Shown: one piece after another, positions 47,499 through 56,775 of the stretch
Layout of the letters: the number at the start of each line of letters is the position of its first letter
Numbering within the stretch: the stretch's first letter is position 1
Source: Streptomyces sp. NRRL F-5630
GTDB taxonomy: Bacteria > Actinomycetota > Actinomycetes > Streptomycetales > Streptomycetaceae
Length of the DNA stretch: 64,000 nt
Reading direction: 5' to 3'
Assembly (NCBI RefSeq): GCF_000719475.1
Contig: NZ_JOGO01000050.1
Location: forward strand, 1-64,000
Notes under the pieces: model-generated
The model's input: the letters and a program-made list of their open reading frames with translations, nothing else
What the model was told of the DNA's origin: nothing
The model's database searches: none
Translations under genes and position numbers: made by a program

Positions 47499-48977
47499 TC
47501 AGGCCGCCGCCGGGGAGGCGTGGGCCGCCGCTCCCAGGTGCCGGTCCAGCCACCTCGCCGCGCCCCCCGGGTCCGTGCCCGTCCAGGCCACGTAGCCGTC
47601 GGGGCGGATGAGGAAGAGGCCCCGGCCGTAGGGGGCGCAGGAAGGGAGGGCGCGGGTCCGGACGTGGGCGGGGAGACCGGGCACGACGGGGGCGGCTCCC
47701 GCCTCCGGGGTGCGCTCCGTGCTGATCGCCAGGAGCGTCCAGTGCGGGCCCCGGTACAGGTCGAAGAGGCGGTCCCCGCCCGCGCGCCCGTCCGGCGCCC
47801 GGTCGCCCGCGTGAAGCGGTGCCCCGGCGGCCAGGGTGTGGTCGCTCAGGGTCGACGCGCGGTAGTGCAGGCCCAGTTGGCGCGTCTCCTCGCCCCTGCG
47901 GGTCTCGCCCCTGTGGACGCGTGTGGAGAGGTCGAGCATCCCGGCGGCGACCGCGCGGCGTTCCTCCTCGTACGTGGCGAGCAGCGCCCGCGGCGCGCCC
48001 GCGAGCACCGCGCCGAGCTTCCAGCCGAGGTTGTACGCGTCCTGGATGCTCGTGTTGAGGCCCTGGCCCCCGGCCGGTGAGTGGACGTGCGCCGCGTCCC
48101 CGGCGAGGAGGACGCGGCCGTCCTGGAAGCGGTCGGCGAGCGCCGCGCGGGCGGTGAAGGCCGAGGACCAGGTCACGGCGGTGACCCGCTCGGGCGCGAG
48201 GTGGGTGCGCGCGGCGAGTGCCGCCCGTACCGCCTCCGGGTCCGTGGCGACGGTGGTGCCCTCGGGGAAGGCCGCGACGAACTGGAAGTCCTCGGTCCCG
48301 GCGAGCGGGCACAGCGCCGCGAAGCCGCCGTCCGCGCCCGGGAAGACGTGCCAGTGGGTGCGGGGCAGCGTGCCCCGGGCGAGCCGCACGTCTGCGACGA
48401 GCACCGGCCTCGGGTCCACCGTCCCGCCCGTCATGCCGATCCCCAGGAGGCGCCGCACGGCGCCCCGCGCCCCGTCCGCGCCCACGACGTACCGGGCCCG
48501 TACGGTCCCCGTGCGCTCCGCGAAGCGCAGGGTCACGCCCTCGGCGTCCTGCTCCAGTCCGGTCAGCTCGTGCCCGTACGAGACCTCGCCGCCCAGCTCC
48601 ACGAGCCGTTCGCGCAGGAGCCGGGCCGTGCGCCACTGCGGCAGCATGAGCGTGCCGCCGTACGGCTCGCTCTCCGTCGCCTCCCTCTCCTCGACCATGC
48701 GGAACTCCTCGCCCGGCGTGCCCGCCGTCCACCGCCTGTTGGGCGGGTAGGGGCCGCCCGCCGCGAGGAAGCGGCTCGCGAGGCCGAGGTCGTCGAGCAC
48801 TTCGAGGGTGCGGGACTGGATGCCCTTGCCGCGCGAGCCCGCGAAGAGGTCCGTGCCGCGCTCGGCGAGCAGGACCCGTACGCCGCGCCGCACGAGGTCG
48901 ATGGCGAGGGTCAGCCCGGTGGGGCCAGCGCCGATGACGGCGACGTCGAAGACGGGGGAGGTGGCGTGGTTCCGCAT
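47499..48977 (-). CDS. FAD-dependent aromatic monooxygenase (PgaE/RdmE-like)
   Basis: 492 aa from ATG 48977. FAD-binding VIGAGPTGLTLA at 14-25, the GADGARGAVRRLLGI DG motif, and GDAAHVHSPAGGQGLNTSIQ, the second FAD/ribityl motif. A thioredoxin-like C-terminal domain (to 492) is as in the phenol or polyketide hydroxylases. It probably hydroxylates an aromatic or tetracycline-like substrate with NADPH; TetX-type inactivation of a drug cannot be excluded. Divergent from a TetR regulator; its ribosome site AAGGAG sits against operator O1. Confidence 0.92.
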   Translation of the reverse strand: MRNHATSPVFDVAVIGAGPTGLTLAIDLVRRGVRVLLAERGTDLFAGSRGKGIQSRTLEVLDDLGLASRFLAAGGPYPPNRRWTAGTPGEEFRMVEEREATESEPYGGTLMLPQWRTARLLRERLVELGGEVSYGHELTGLEQDAEGVTLRFAERTGTVRARYVVGADGARGAVRRLLGIGMTGGTVDPRPVLVADVRLARGTLPRTHWHVFPGADGGFAALCPLAGTEDFQFVAAFPEGTTVATDPEAVRAALAARTHLAPERVTAVTWSSAFTARAALADRFQDGRVLLAGDAAHVHSPAGGQGLNTSIQDAYNLGWKLGAVLAGAPRALLATYEEERRAVAAGMLDLSTRVHRGETRRGEETRQLGLHYRASTLSDHTLAAGAPLHAGDRAPDGRAGGDRLFDLYRGPHWTLLAISTERTPEAGAAPVVPGLPAHVRTRALPSCAPYGRGLFLIRPDGYVAWTGTDPGGAARWLDRHLGAAAHASPAAA

Positions 48978-48984
48978 GGCACTC

Positions 48985-48999
48985 CTTAACGGTGTTAAG
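48985..48999. promoter_or_regulatory. TetR-type operator O1
   Basis: CTTAAC-GGT-GTTAAG is a perfect 6-bp inverted repeat, 7 bases from the monooxygenase ATG, touching its AAGGAG ribosome-binding site. Binding here should block both transcription and translation start. Confidence 0.8.
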
Positions 49000-49021
49000 T
49001 GCTGGTGTTCGCAAGGATGCG

Positions 49022-49036
49022 CTTAACGGCGTTAAG
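49022..49036. promoter_or_regulatory. TetR-type operator O2
   Basis: CTTAAC-GGC-GTTAAG, the same palindrome with one spacer change. Its centre is 37 bases from that of O1, and it lies 40 bases before the TetR start. Confidence 0.8.
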
Positions 49037-49076
49037 GAGTCAAGCGACGCCCGTCGGCGCCGTCTACATTGGGGGC

Positions 49077-49739
49077 GTGGCCAGCAAGCATCAGACGCCC
49101 CGGCTCGACCGGGCCCAGGTCGTGGACACGGCGCTGCGACTGCTCAACGAGGTCGGGCTCGACCGGCTCAGCCTCCGGCTCATCGCGGGGGAACTGGAGG
49201 TGAAGGCGCCCGCGCTCTACTGGCACTTCCGCGACAAGCGCGAACTGCTCGACGAGATGGCCACGGAGATGTACCGGCGGATGACCGCGCGGGGCGACGA
49301 ACCGGCCGGGATCGCCGCCGGCGACTGGCGCGGGCGGCTCACCGCGACCGCGCACGCGCTGCGCGCGGGCCTGCTCTCCTGGCGCGACGGGGCCCGGGTC
49401 TTCTCGGGGAGCCGCTTCACGGGCGACGAGCACGGCCCCGGCATGGAGGCCCAGCTCGCGGCCCTCACGGGGGCGGGCTTCACGCTCGCGCAGGCCGCGA
49501 CGACCACCACCACGCTCTTCACGTACGTCCTCGGCTTCGTCACCGAGGAGCAGGGCATGATCACGTACGCCGACGATCCGCGCCCCGCGCTCGACATCGC
49601 CGAACGCGAGCGCCGCCTCGCCGCGACCCCCCTCGCGGCCGAGGTGGGCCCCCTCGTCTTCGGCGACTACGACGCGCGCTTCACGGAGGGCGTCGCCCTG
49701 CTCGTGACGGGAGTGGGGGCGCGGTACGGGGCGGGGTGA
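49077..49739 (+). CDS. TetR family repressor (TetR_C type)
   Basis: 220 aa from GTG 49077. N-terminal helix-turn-helix at about 10-57 (RAQVVDTALRLLNEVGLDRL, VKAPALYWHFRDKRELLDEM), with the C-terminal ligand pocket typical of the tetracycline-repressor class (LAQAATTTTTLFTYVLGF). Divergent from a flavin monooxygenase, with two matching palindromes between. It most likely represses both genes until a small aromatic ligand binds. Confidence 0.95.
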   Translation: MASKHQTPRLDRAQVVDTALRLLNEVGLDRLSLRLIAGELEVKAPALYWHFRDKRELLDEMATEMYRRMTARGDEPAGIAAGDWRGRLTATAHALRAGLLSWRDGARVFSGSRFTGDEHGPGMEAQLAALTGAGFTLAQAATTTTTLFTYVLGFVTEEQGMITYADDPRPALDIAERERRLAATPLAAEVGPLVFGDYDARFTEGVALLVTGVGARYGAG

Positions 49740-49751
49740 AGGGCGCGGGGC

Positions 49752-50966
49752 TCAGCGCCCCGTACGCGTACCGGCGACCCCCCGCGCCACCGCCCGCCGC
49801 AGCTTCGGCGTCAACGGCCGTTCCACGCACCGGTGCAGGAGCCAGGCGAGGAGCAGCATCGCGCCGATCGTCGCGGGGAAGGTGACGGCGGCGGGGACGC
49901 CGAGCGAGACGTGCAGAGCGTGCACGACGACCCAGCCCAGGTGCTCGTGGACCAGGTAGAACGGGTACGTGAGCGCCCCCGCCACCGTCAGCCAGCGCCA
50001 GTCGACGCGGTCGAGCCAGCCCACCGCGATCGCGGCGACGGCCGCGAAGCCGAGCGTCACGAGCGCGATGATCACGACGGTCGAGCGGTACGAGAAGGCG
50101 CCGGGCCCGTCCGGGTGCCACAGGTCGCCGACCGCGTAGTGCTGGCCGAGGAGCAGCCCGAGCAGCGCGAAGCCCCAGCCGAGGACGTCACGGCGGTCGC
50201 GGTGCACGAGGTAGAGGCCGATCCCGCCGACGAAGAACGGCGCGTAGCGCGGCATGAGGACCTGGTCGAGCAATGCCGAGTCCGCCGCGTCGCCGAGCGC
50301 CGCCGCGAGCGTCCACAGCGCGCAGAAGAGGACCACCCTGCGCCGCGTGACCCCGGGCAGCACGACGCACACCGCGAAGAGCGCGTAGAACCGGACCTCG
50401 GCCCACAGCGTCCAGCACACCCCGAGCACGCGGGGGGCGCCGAGCGGCATCTGGAGCAGCGTCAGGTTGAGGAGCGTGTCACTCGGCGAGAGCGCGTGCC
50501 ACAGCACCCACGGCAGTGCGAACACGCCGCTGACCAGCAGGATCGCCGCCCAGTACGCGGGCATGAGGCGCGCCACGCGCGAGGCGAAGAAGTCCGTGAG
50601 GCCGCGCCCCCAGCCGCTCATGCAGATCACGAAGCCGCTGATGACGAAGAAGATCTGCACCCCGAGCGGACCGTAGGCGAACCACTCGTGCAGGCGCGGG
50701 AACTGGGCGGCGGGCGAGGCGCCCCAGGCCCGCGTGATGTCGCCGCCCCGGCCGCCGTAGTGGTAGCACGCGACCATGAGCGCGGCGAGGAGGCGCAGGC
50801 CGTCCAGGGCGCGCAGACGGGGACGCCGGGGCGGCACGGGGCCGGTCGCCGCCGGGCCGGGAAGCGCGGCCTCGGTGGGGAGCGCCGCCTTGGTGGGAGG
50901 ACCGGCCTCGGTGGGGAGCGCGCGGGGGAGCGGGGCCGCGGGGGCGGGCTCGGCGGGTGCGGACAT
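49752..50966 (-). CDS. Acyltransferase family 3 membrane protein
   Basis: 404 aa from ATG 50966 with AAGAAGG upstream. Pro/Ala-rich start, then the Acyl_transf_3 motif LRALDGLRLLAALMVACYHY, with the catalytic-type His, and GPLGVQIFFVISGFVICMSG. About ten membrane helices follow. Such proteins O-acylate exported sugars or polymers. Its position beside the nonulosonic-acid cluster makes modification of that polymer plausible, but not shown. Ends 12 bases from the convergent tetR stop. Confidence 0.9.
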   Translation of the reverse strand: MSAPAEPAPAAPLPRALPTEAGPPTKAALPTEAALPGPAATGPVPPRRPRLRALDGLRLLAALMVACYHYGGRGGDITRAWGASPAAQFPRLHEWFAYGPLGVQIFFVISGFVICMSGWGRGLTDFFASRVARLMPAYWAAILLVSGVFALPWVLWHALSPSDTLLNLTLLQMPLGAPRVLGVCWTLWAEVRFYALFAVCVVLPGVTRRRVVLFCALWTLAAALGDAADSALLDQVLMPRYAPFFVGGIGLYLVHRDRRDVLGWGFALLGLLLGQHYAVGDLWHPDGPGAFSYRSTVVIIALVTLGFAAVAAIAVGWLDRVDWRWLTVAGALTYPFYLVHEHLGWVVVHALHVSLGVPAAVTFPATIGAMLLLAWLLHRCVERPLTPKLRRAVARGVAGTRTGR

Positions 50967-51306
50967 GCGCGCCTTCTTAGGGACGGGCGGACGACGAGGC
51001 CGCCGGTCCCGGTCGGGGGAGGCACGGCGGCCCTGGCAGCGTAGGGAGCGCGACCGCCTCCCGTACGGCCCCCGCGGCTCCGTTCGCCAGGTCTTCGGCG
51101 AGAGTTCACCGGCGGCTCCCGCGCCCGGCGACCGCCACGGGAACGGGATTCGCCACCCCTTCGCCCCCCGTTCACCTTGACGTGGCGGCGCTTTCCCCCG
51201 CGCGCCGAAGACTGCCGCACGCCGCCGTCCGCGTCCACGCGCCCCCCGGGGGCTTCGCACCCGTTGGCGCACCGCACACCCGCACCACCGAACCGCCAGG
51301 AGAGCC
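50967..51306. other. 340-bp gap between acyltransferase and GT29 gene
   Basis: No credible gene or strong hairpin. Must hold the divergent promoters for the acyltransferase and the first glycopolymer gene. Confidence 0.4.
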
Positions 51307-52866
51307 ATGCCGAGAAGCCGAGCCCTCAGTCCGCAGGAGGAGCGGGGCGCCGTCAAGGAGCCGCCGCCCACCCTGGAGGAGTGCCTGCGGGCCTGCGCCA
51401 CGCACAGCGGGAAGCTCGTCGCGGGCCTCGACCGGCGGCGCGGCGAACTCGCGGAAGCCCTGCGGGCCCTGCTCGCCCTGCACGCCTCGCGCGCCCTGCC
51501 CGCCGGAGCGCCGCGCGCCGAACGCGGCCCGGTCTCCGCGCTGTTGCGCCGCGCCCAGGCCACCGCCTCGGGCACCCCCACCGCCGCCCCCGGACCGCTC
51601 ACCCTCGACAACCCGCTCCTCGACGCGCTCCTCACCGTCGGCGGCAAGGCGCTGGACTGCGGGTACGAGGACGAGCGCGCCCTCGCCGATGTCGTCTCGC
51701 GCTGCCTGGTCGCCCTGCGCAAGGGCTCGCGGGCCGCGTGGCGGCTGCGCGGGCGCGTACTGGAGGCGCAGGGCGCGTACGCGGAGGCGGCCGACGCCTA
51801 CGACGCGTACCTGAGCCGGACCGAGGAGGACGGCTTCGGGGTGCGGGCCCGCGTCGCGGGGCTGCGGCTCGCCGCGGAACGCGAGCGCGACCTCGCCGGG
51901 CTGCTCGCCCTCGCCCGCCCGGCGGCGGAGGCGTTCCGCGCGGAGCCCCTCACGGAGACGTGGTTCGACGGCCTGGAGCACCTCGACCGCGGTGAACCCG
52001 ACGCCGCCCACGACCGGTTCGCCGGGGCGCTGCTCGGTCTCGCCGACCGGGGCGAATGGCGCGAGTTCCAGGAAGCCCTGGGCCGTACGCTCGACGCGAG
52101 CCTCCACGACCTCGACAGCCGCGTCACCGCGCCGGGACCGGACTCGCCCGTCCCCGGCGGCGCGGACGGCGAGCCCCGCGCCGCGCTCAACGCCCTCCTC
52201 GCCCACTACGCCGACCTCACCCGCTCCCGTCAGCGCGGCCCCGTCGACGAGCCCACCTTCGGCGGCACCACGTGGCTCTCGCTCGGCGAGTTCCGCAACA
52301 GGATCGCCGGGCGCTCGGTCTGCCTCGTGGCCAACTCCGGCCGCGTGGGCTCGGGGACGCTCGGCGCGGAGATCGACGCCTACGACCTCGTGGTGCGCTT
52401 CAACTCGTACCGCATCGACGCGCCGGCGACCGGCGCGCGCACCGACATCCACGTCACGATCCACAAGCATGCCTTCAACTGGGACCAGCACGTCGACACC
52501 CGCCTCGTGTTCGGCGGGGACGTGGGCGCCTGGCGGTCCTCGCTGCGCAACCGGCTCGTCCCGGGGGCCCAGAAGCACCTCGGCGACGACTCGCTGCGGT
52601 GGCCGCTGCGCGAGATCGGCAAGGTGGGCCCCGAGGAGTGGCCCGGCATCCCGACCACGGGCTTCAACACGCTCTTCCTCCTCGACTTCCTCGACGTGAA
52701 CCCCGTCATCGACCTCATCGGCTTCGACTTCTACGAGAGCGGCGCCTACCGCACGAGCGAGGCGATGCGGATGCCGGTGACCTCGGTCCACGAGTACGCC
52801 GACGAGAAGACGTGGGTGCTCGACCGCGCGACGAAGGTGACCGAGCACCGGATCAGCCTGCGCTGA
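51307..52866 (+). CDS. GT29 sialyltransferase-like protein with N-terminal helical region
   Basis: 519 aa from ATG 51307 with AGGAG upstream. The first ~320 residues are helical, with TPR-like segments (AWRLRGRVLEAQGAYAEAAD, AYDAYLSR). The C-terminal ~200 residues show the eukaryotic-style sialyltransferase motifs: L motif from ~339 (VCLVANSGRVGSGTLGAEID, then YDLVVRFNSYRI), S motif from ~449 (PTTGFNTLFLLDFL...LIGFDFYE) and the final His motif at H495 (HEYADEKTW). It likely transfers a CMP-activated nonulosonic acid, made by the enzymes encoded 7 kb downstream, onto a wall polymer. No signal peptide, so cytoplasmic. Confidence 0.85.
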   Translation: MPRSRALSPQEERGAVKEPPPTLEECLRACATHSGKLVAGLDRRRGELAEALRALLALHASRALPAGAPRAERGPVSALLRRAQATASGTPTAAPGPLTLDNPLLDALLTVGGKALDCGYEDERALADVVSRCLVALRKGSRAAWRLRGRVLEAQGAYAEAADAYDAYLSRTEEDGFGVRARVAGLRLAAERERDLAGLLALARPAAEAFRAEPLTETWFDGLEHLDRGEPDAAHDRFAGALLGLADRGEWREFQEALGRTLDASLHDLDSRVTAPGPDSPVPGGADGEPRAALNALLAHYADLTRSRQRGPVDEPTFGGTTWLSLGEFRNRIAGRSVCLVANSGRVGSGTLGAEIDAYDLVVRFNSYRIDAPATGARTDIHVTIHKHAFNWDQHVDTRLVFGGDVGAWRSSLRNRLVPGAQKHLGDDSLRWPLREIGKVGPEEWPGIPTTGFNTLFLLDFLDVNPVIDLIGFDFYESGAYRTSEAMRMPVTSVHEYADEKTWVLDRATKVTEHRISLR

Positions 52867-52927
52867 GCCCCCGCCCGGCACCCGTGACCCCTGTACTCCC
52901 TCGCAGACCTGAGGACTTCACCCCGCC

Positions 52928-55303
52928 ATGTCCCGTACCACCGCCTCCGCCGCCCCGCCCGCCGTCCACACCCCCCAAGCGCCCGTGCGCGAGGCCGCGG
53001 CGGACGACGTGCGCGACCTCACGGGCAAGCGCCGCGTCGCCTTCGCGAGCTTCGTCGACGAGAACTACCTCCCCGGCTTCCTCGCCCTGCTGCGCTCCCT
53101 CGCCCTGAGCAACCCGGAGGTGTGCGAGGACTTCCTCGTCCTCCACGACGGCCTGCGCCCCGCGTCCCTCGCGCGCATCCGCGCCCTGCACCCGCGCGTC
53201 AAGCCGCGCCGCGTGGACGCCGCCCGCTACGACGCCTACGCCAAGGGCGACCAGAGCAACTACCTCGTCCGCAAGGCGTACTTCCTCCTCGACGTCTTCC
53301 GCGTCCGCGACTACGACACGATCATCACGCTCGACACGGACATGGTCGTCCTCGGCGACCTCTCCGAACTCCTGCGCCTGCGCGAAGGACTCGCCGCCGT
53401 ACCGCAGTTCTTCTACGGCACCCACAAGCTCAACAGCGGACTCCTCGTCATCCAGCGGGAGTTCCTCTCCGACGCCTTCTGCGAGCGCATCGACGAGACC
53501 GGCCTCGCGGGCAGCTACGAACTCGACAAGCACGACCAGGGCATCCTCAACGCCGTGCTCGACGGGGACTTCGTGCGCCTGCCCGCCCGCTACAACTTCG
53601 TCAAGCGCCGCCTGTCGGGCGACAAGCCCGTCCCGGACGACACCGCCGTGCTGCACTTCACCGGACGCCACAAGCCGTGGCAGGGCGGCGAGAACGGGTA
53701 CGCGGAGGCCGAGGCCCGCTGGCGCGAATTCCACCTCACCGAGCGGGAGTTCCAGGACGCGTACCTCGCCCTGCCCGGCGCGAAGCACCCCGACCTCCTC
53801 GTGCACCTCGGCACCCCGTACGTCCACCGCACGGGCGACGTCGAGGCGGCCCGCAGGATCGCCTCGGCGCACATCGGCGCGGGGCACTTCGAGGAAGCCG
53901 TCGAGATCCTGCGCGCGGTCCGCATACCCGTGCACGACGCGTGGCCGCACGAGGTGCTCGGCCACGCCCTGCTCAGCGTCTCGCGCTACGCGGAGGCCAC
54001 GAGCCACCTGCTCCTCGCGGCCACCTCGCCGAACCGCGCCCCGACCGCGTACAGCCGCCTCGCGCAGATCGCCTGGATACACCACCGCGACGAGGAGGCC
54101 CACGCGTACGCCGAGAAGGGCCTCTCGGTCGACCCGACGCACCGCGCCTCGCGCATCTGGCACCAGCGCACCCGCCACGCCGCCCCCGGGGGCCAGCCGC
54201 CCCACCGGACCGAGGGCCCCGCGCACGAGCAACTGGCCCATGTCGCCTTCTACATGGAGGGCCAGGGCAACGCGGGCGACAAGGTCCTCCCCGAGTCGGT
54301 GCGCCTCGCCCTGGACGCCGACCCCTCCGCGCGCCGCTGGCACTCCCTGCACGCGCACCGCCTCTTCGACCGCGACGCGCTCGCCGAGGTCAACAGGCGG
54401 CGCGGGCTCGTCATCGGCGGCGGCGGCCTCTTCATCCCCGACACCGCGCCGAACGGCAACAGCGGCTGGCAGTGGAACGTACCGCCCGAGCACCTGCGCG
54501 CGATCGAGGTGCCCGTCATCGTGCACGCAGTCGGCTTCAACGCCTTCGACGGCCAGTCCTACCGCCACCGCCGCTTCCACGAGAGCCTGCGGCTCCTCGC
54601 CGAGCAGTCCTCCTTCTTCGGCCTGCGCAACCACGGCTCGGTGGAGAAGGTACGGGCCCTGCTCCCGCCCCACCTGCGCGAGCGCGTGCGCTGGCAGCCC
54701 TGCCCGACGACGGTGACGCGCCACCTCGTGCCCGGCTGGACCGATCCCGTCGCGCGCGAGGACACGATCCTCCTCAACGCCGCCTACGACCGCGCGGGCC
54801 TGCGCTTCGGCCACGACTACCCGTACTTCCTCGACCAGATGGCCCGCGCCGTCCGGGGCCTCGGGGCGCTCGCCCAGGTGAAGATCGCCGCGCACGCGCT
54901 CGACGACGAACGCCTCGCCCACGATCTGCGCCGCACGCACGGCATCTCCCTGCCGGTGCTGCCGATGTACGACTGGGACAACGACGAGATCCGCGCGGCC
55001 TACGCGAAGACGCGCCTGGTCATCGGGATGCGCGGCCACGCGGGCATGATCCCCTTCGGCTGCGGCACCCCGATCCTGAGCCTCGTCTCGCACCCGAAGA
55101 TGGCGTACTTCCTCGCCGACATCGACCGCCCCGAGTGGGGCATCAGCGTCCACGACCGCCACCTGGCCGACCACCTCACCGAGGCCGCCCGCACCCTGCT
55201 GGCCGACCACGGGGCGAGCGTGGCGGACGTGCACGAGCGGCAGCGGATGCTGTGGGAGGTGACGCGCGGGAACGGGGCGGACATCAGGGCGGTGCTGGCC
55301 TGA
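52928..55303 (+). CDS. GT8 glycosyltransferase fused to polysaccharide pyruvyl transferase
   Basis: 791 aa. Residues ~30-290 are a GT8 domain (VAFASFVDENYLPGFLALLR; D-T-D metal motif at 136-138; LNSGLLVIQREFLSD; HFTGRHKPWQ). A TPR-like linker follows (~300-420: EVLGHALLSVSRYAEATSHL). Residues ~440-790 are a CsaB/WcaK-type pyruvyl transferase (GQGNAGDKVL, VIGGGGLFIPDTAP, MRGHAGMIPFGCGTPILSL). One protein may thus add a hexose and decorate it with a ketal-pyruvate. Sixty-one bases after the GT29 gene and probably co-transcribed. Confidence 0.87.
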   Translation: MSRTTASAAPPAVHTPQAPVREAAADDVRDLTGKRRVAFASFVDENYLPGFLALLRSLALSNPEVCEDFLVLHDGLRPASLARIRALHPRVKPRRVDAARYDAYAKGDQSNYLVRKAYFLLDVFRVRDYDTIITLDTDMVVLGDLSELLRLREGLAAVPQFFYGTHKLNSGLLVIQREFLSDAFCERIDETGLAGSYELDKHDQGILNAVLDGDFVRLPARYNFVKRRLSGDKPVPDDTAVLHFTGRHKPWQGGENGYAEAEARWREFHLTEREFQDAYLALPGAKHPDLLVHLGTPYVHRTGDVEAARRIASAHIGAGHFEEAVEILRAVRIPVHDAWPHEVLGHALLSVSRYAEATSHLLLAATSPNRAPTAYSRLAQIAWIHHRDEEAHAYAEKGLSVDPTHRASRIWHQRTRHAAPGGQPPHRTEGPAHEQLAHVAFYMEGQGNAGDKVLPESVRLALDADPSARRWHSLHAHRLFDRDALAEVNRRRGLVIGGGGLFIPDTAPNGNSGWQWNVPPEHLRAIEVPVIVHAVGFNAFDGQSYRHRRFHESLRLLAEQSSFFGLRNHGSVEKVRALLPPHLRERVRWQPCPTTVTRHLVPGWTDPVAREDTILLNAAYDRAGLRFGHDYPYFLDQMARAVRGLGALAQVKIAAHALDDERLAHDLRRTHGISLPVLPMYDWDNDEIRAAYAKTRLVIGMRGHAGMIPFGCGTPILSLVSHPKMAYFLADIDRPEWGISVHDRHLADHLTEAARTLLADHGASVADVHERQRMLWEVTRGNGADIRAVLA

Positions 55304-55383
55304 GGGACGGCGGCGGGAGGACGCCGGGGACCCGGGAGGCGAGGGGCGGGCCGGGGACCTGAGAGGCGGGGCGGGAAGGAGCC

Positions 55384-55418
55384 GGGGGGCGGGCCATGCC
55401 GGGGGTGGCCCGCCCCCC
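55384..55418. terminator. Bidirectional hairpin in the glycopolymer cluster
   Basis: Perfect 13-bp stem GGGGGGCGGGCCA/TGGCCCGCCCCCC with a 9-base loop, between convergent genes ending at 55303 and 55429. Confidence 0.82.
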
Positions 55419-55428
55419 TCCCGTGCCC

Positions 55429-56775
55429 CTACTTCCTCCGTACCACCCGTGACCGCAGCGCCCGCGTCCTGCGGGCCACCTTGCGGACCGTCGCGTTGCG
55501 CGGCAGGAAGCCGAGCTGCTGGGGCATTCCGCCGGGGAGGCCCAGCGTCGTCAGGCGCTTGCGCTTGATGTAGCGCCTGGCCGCCTCCTCGCCGCAGGCC
55601 GTGAGGTGGGCCTCGGCGCGGGGGCGCAGCCCGGGGTGGATCTTGGGCTGCATCGCGAAGCCGACCGCGACGAGGAGTTCCTGCGTCGCCGGGCTCGCCG
55701 CGAGGTCCTGGGACGCGACCGCCTCCGGGTCCGACAGGTCGGGGAGGAGGGCGTCGACGAGCGTCACGGGAACGCGGTTGCTGTTCTCGAACGGCGTCAG
55801 GCGCTCCAGGAGCCGGCCCGTCCCGGTCCGCGCGACCGGCAGGCCGTAGAACGTCCCCGCCGTGAGCAGCGCCGTCGAGAAGCAGCCCACGACGAGCGCC
55901 GGCTTCAGCACCGGATAGAGCGTCTCGGCGAGCAAGGGGACGTCGAGCACCAGGAGTTCGGCGCCGAGCCGTTCCGCCTCCGCCTCCATGAGCCGGGCCC
56001 AGCGGGCCGGCGCGGTGGGGTGGGGTTTGAAGACGAGGTGCCGGTGGCCGAGTGCGACAGCACCCCGCACCATCTCCGCGTGCAGCGTCTCCTCCTCCTC
56101 GGCGCTGAGGATACCGAGTGCGGACAGATACTGGCCGAGGAGCAAGGCGGGCCGCTGCGAGGGGAGTTCGGGCAGCGTGGGCGAGTCCTCGGCGATCTCC
56201 GCGAGCACCCGTACGAACGCCTCCGCGTCCACGACCTCCCGCCGGACCCCGAACTCGCTGAGCAGCAGCGGCTCCAGGCCCGGTACGAGGTCGAGGTGGA
56301 GCAGCCGTTCGATACGGGTGCCGAGGAGCGGGTCGAGCTTGTTCCGGGTCGGCCCGTAGCTCATGAGCCCGTCCGCGTACACGTCCACGCGCGCGCCCGT
56401 AAAGATCGTGGTGACGGCGAGCGCGGGCACGACCTGGATCGACTCGACGACGAACTCGACCTCCTCGTCGGGCCCGAGGCCCCACAGGAGCCGCAAGTAG
56501 CGTTCCCACAGTGGCACATCGTCCGGCGCGGGGTCCCACGCGCCCGGGTGGAAGGGCGCGATGGCCTCGTTCCAGTGCCGTACCTCGTCGAAGCGCGTAC
56601 GAAGGCGCGAGAAGCCCGCGAGCGCGTCGGGGCCCGGGGTGGTCTCGGGGTTCGCCGCGTTGTTGCTGAGCAGCAGGATCGTACGGTCCACGGGCGTGAA
56701 CAGCCCGGCGTCGACGGCGGCGGCGAGCGTCGCCGTCCCGTAGAGCGTCGAGGCGAGGAAGACACGGGTGCTCAC
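55429..56775 (-). CDS. Alpha-2,8-polysialyltransferase family protein
   Basis: 448 aa from GTG 56775, overlapping the upstream GT2 stop by four bases (GTGA). Features of the POLYST family: YADGLMSYGPTRN (around 133-145), KPHPTAPARW with the conserved His-Pro at 252-253, and GCFSTALLTAGTFYGLPVAR with S300. It ends in a basic amphipathic tail (KRKRLTTLGLPGG, RRTRALRSRVVRRK) likely to contact the membrane. It probably polymerises or extends a nonulosonic-acid chain using a CMP-sugar. Confidence 0.82.
   Translation of the reverse strand: MSTRVFLASTLYGTATLAAAVDAGLFTPVDRTILLLSNNAANPETTPGPDALAGFSRLRTRFDEVRHWNEAIAPFHPGAWDPAPDDVPLWERYLRLLWGLGPDEEVEFVVESIQVVPALAVTTIFTGARVDVYADGLMSYGPTRNKLDPLLGTRIERLLHLDLVPGLEPLLLSEFGVRREVVDAEAFVRVLAEIAEDSPTLPELPSQRPALLLGQYLSALGILSAEEEETLHAEMVRGAVALGHRHLVFKPHPTAPARWARLMEAEAERLGAELLVLDVPLLAETLYPVLKPALVVGCFSTALLTAGTFYGLPVARTGTGRLLERLTPFENSNRVPVTLVDALLPDLSDPEAVASQDLAASPATQELLVAVGFAMQPKIHPGLRPRAEAHLTACGEEAARRYIKRKRLTTLGLPGGMPQQLGFLPRNATVRKVARRTRALRSRVVRRK

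Noticed and set aside
52853..56539. 1228-codon open frame on the minus strand
   Set aside because: Runs antisense to the GT8-pyruvyltransferase gene and in another frame of the polysialyltransferase-family gene; both of those have family motifs and this does not.
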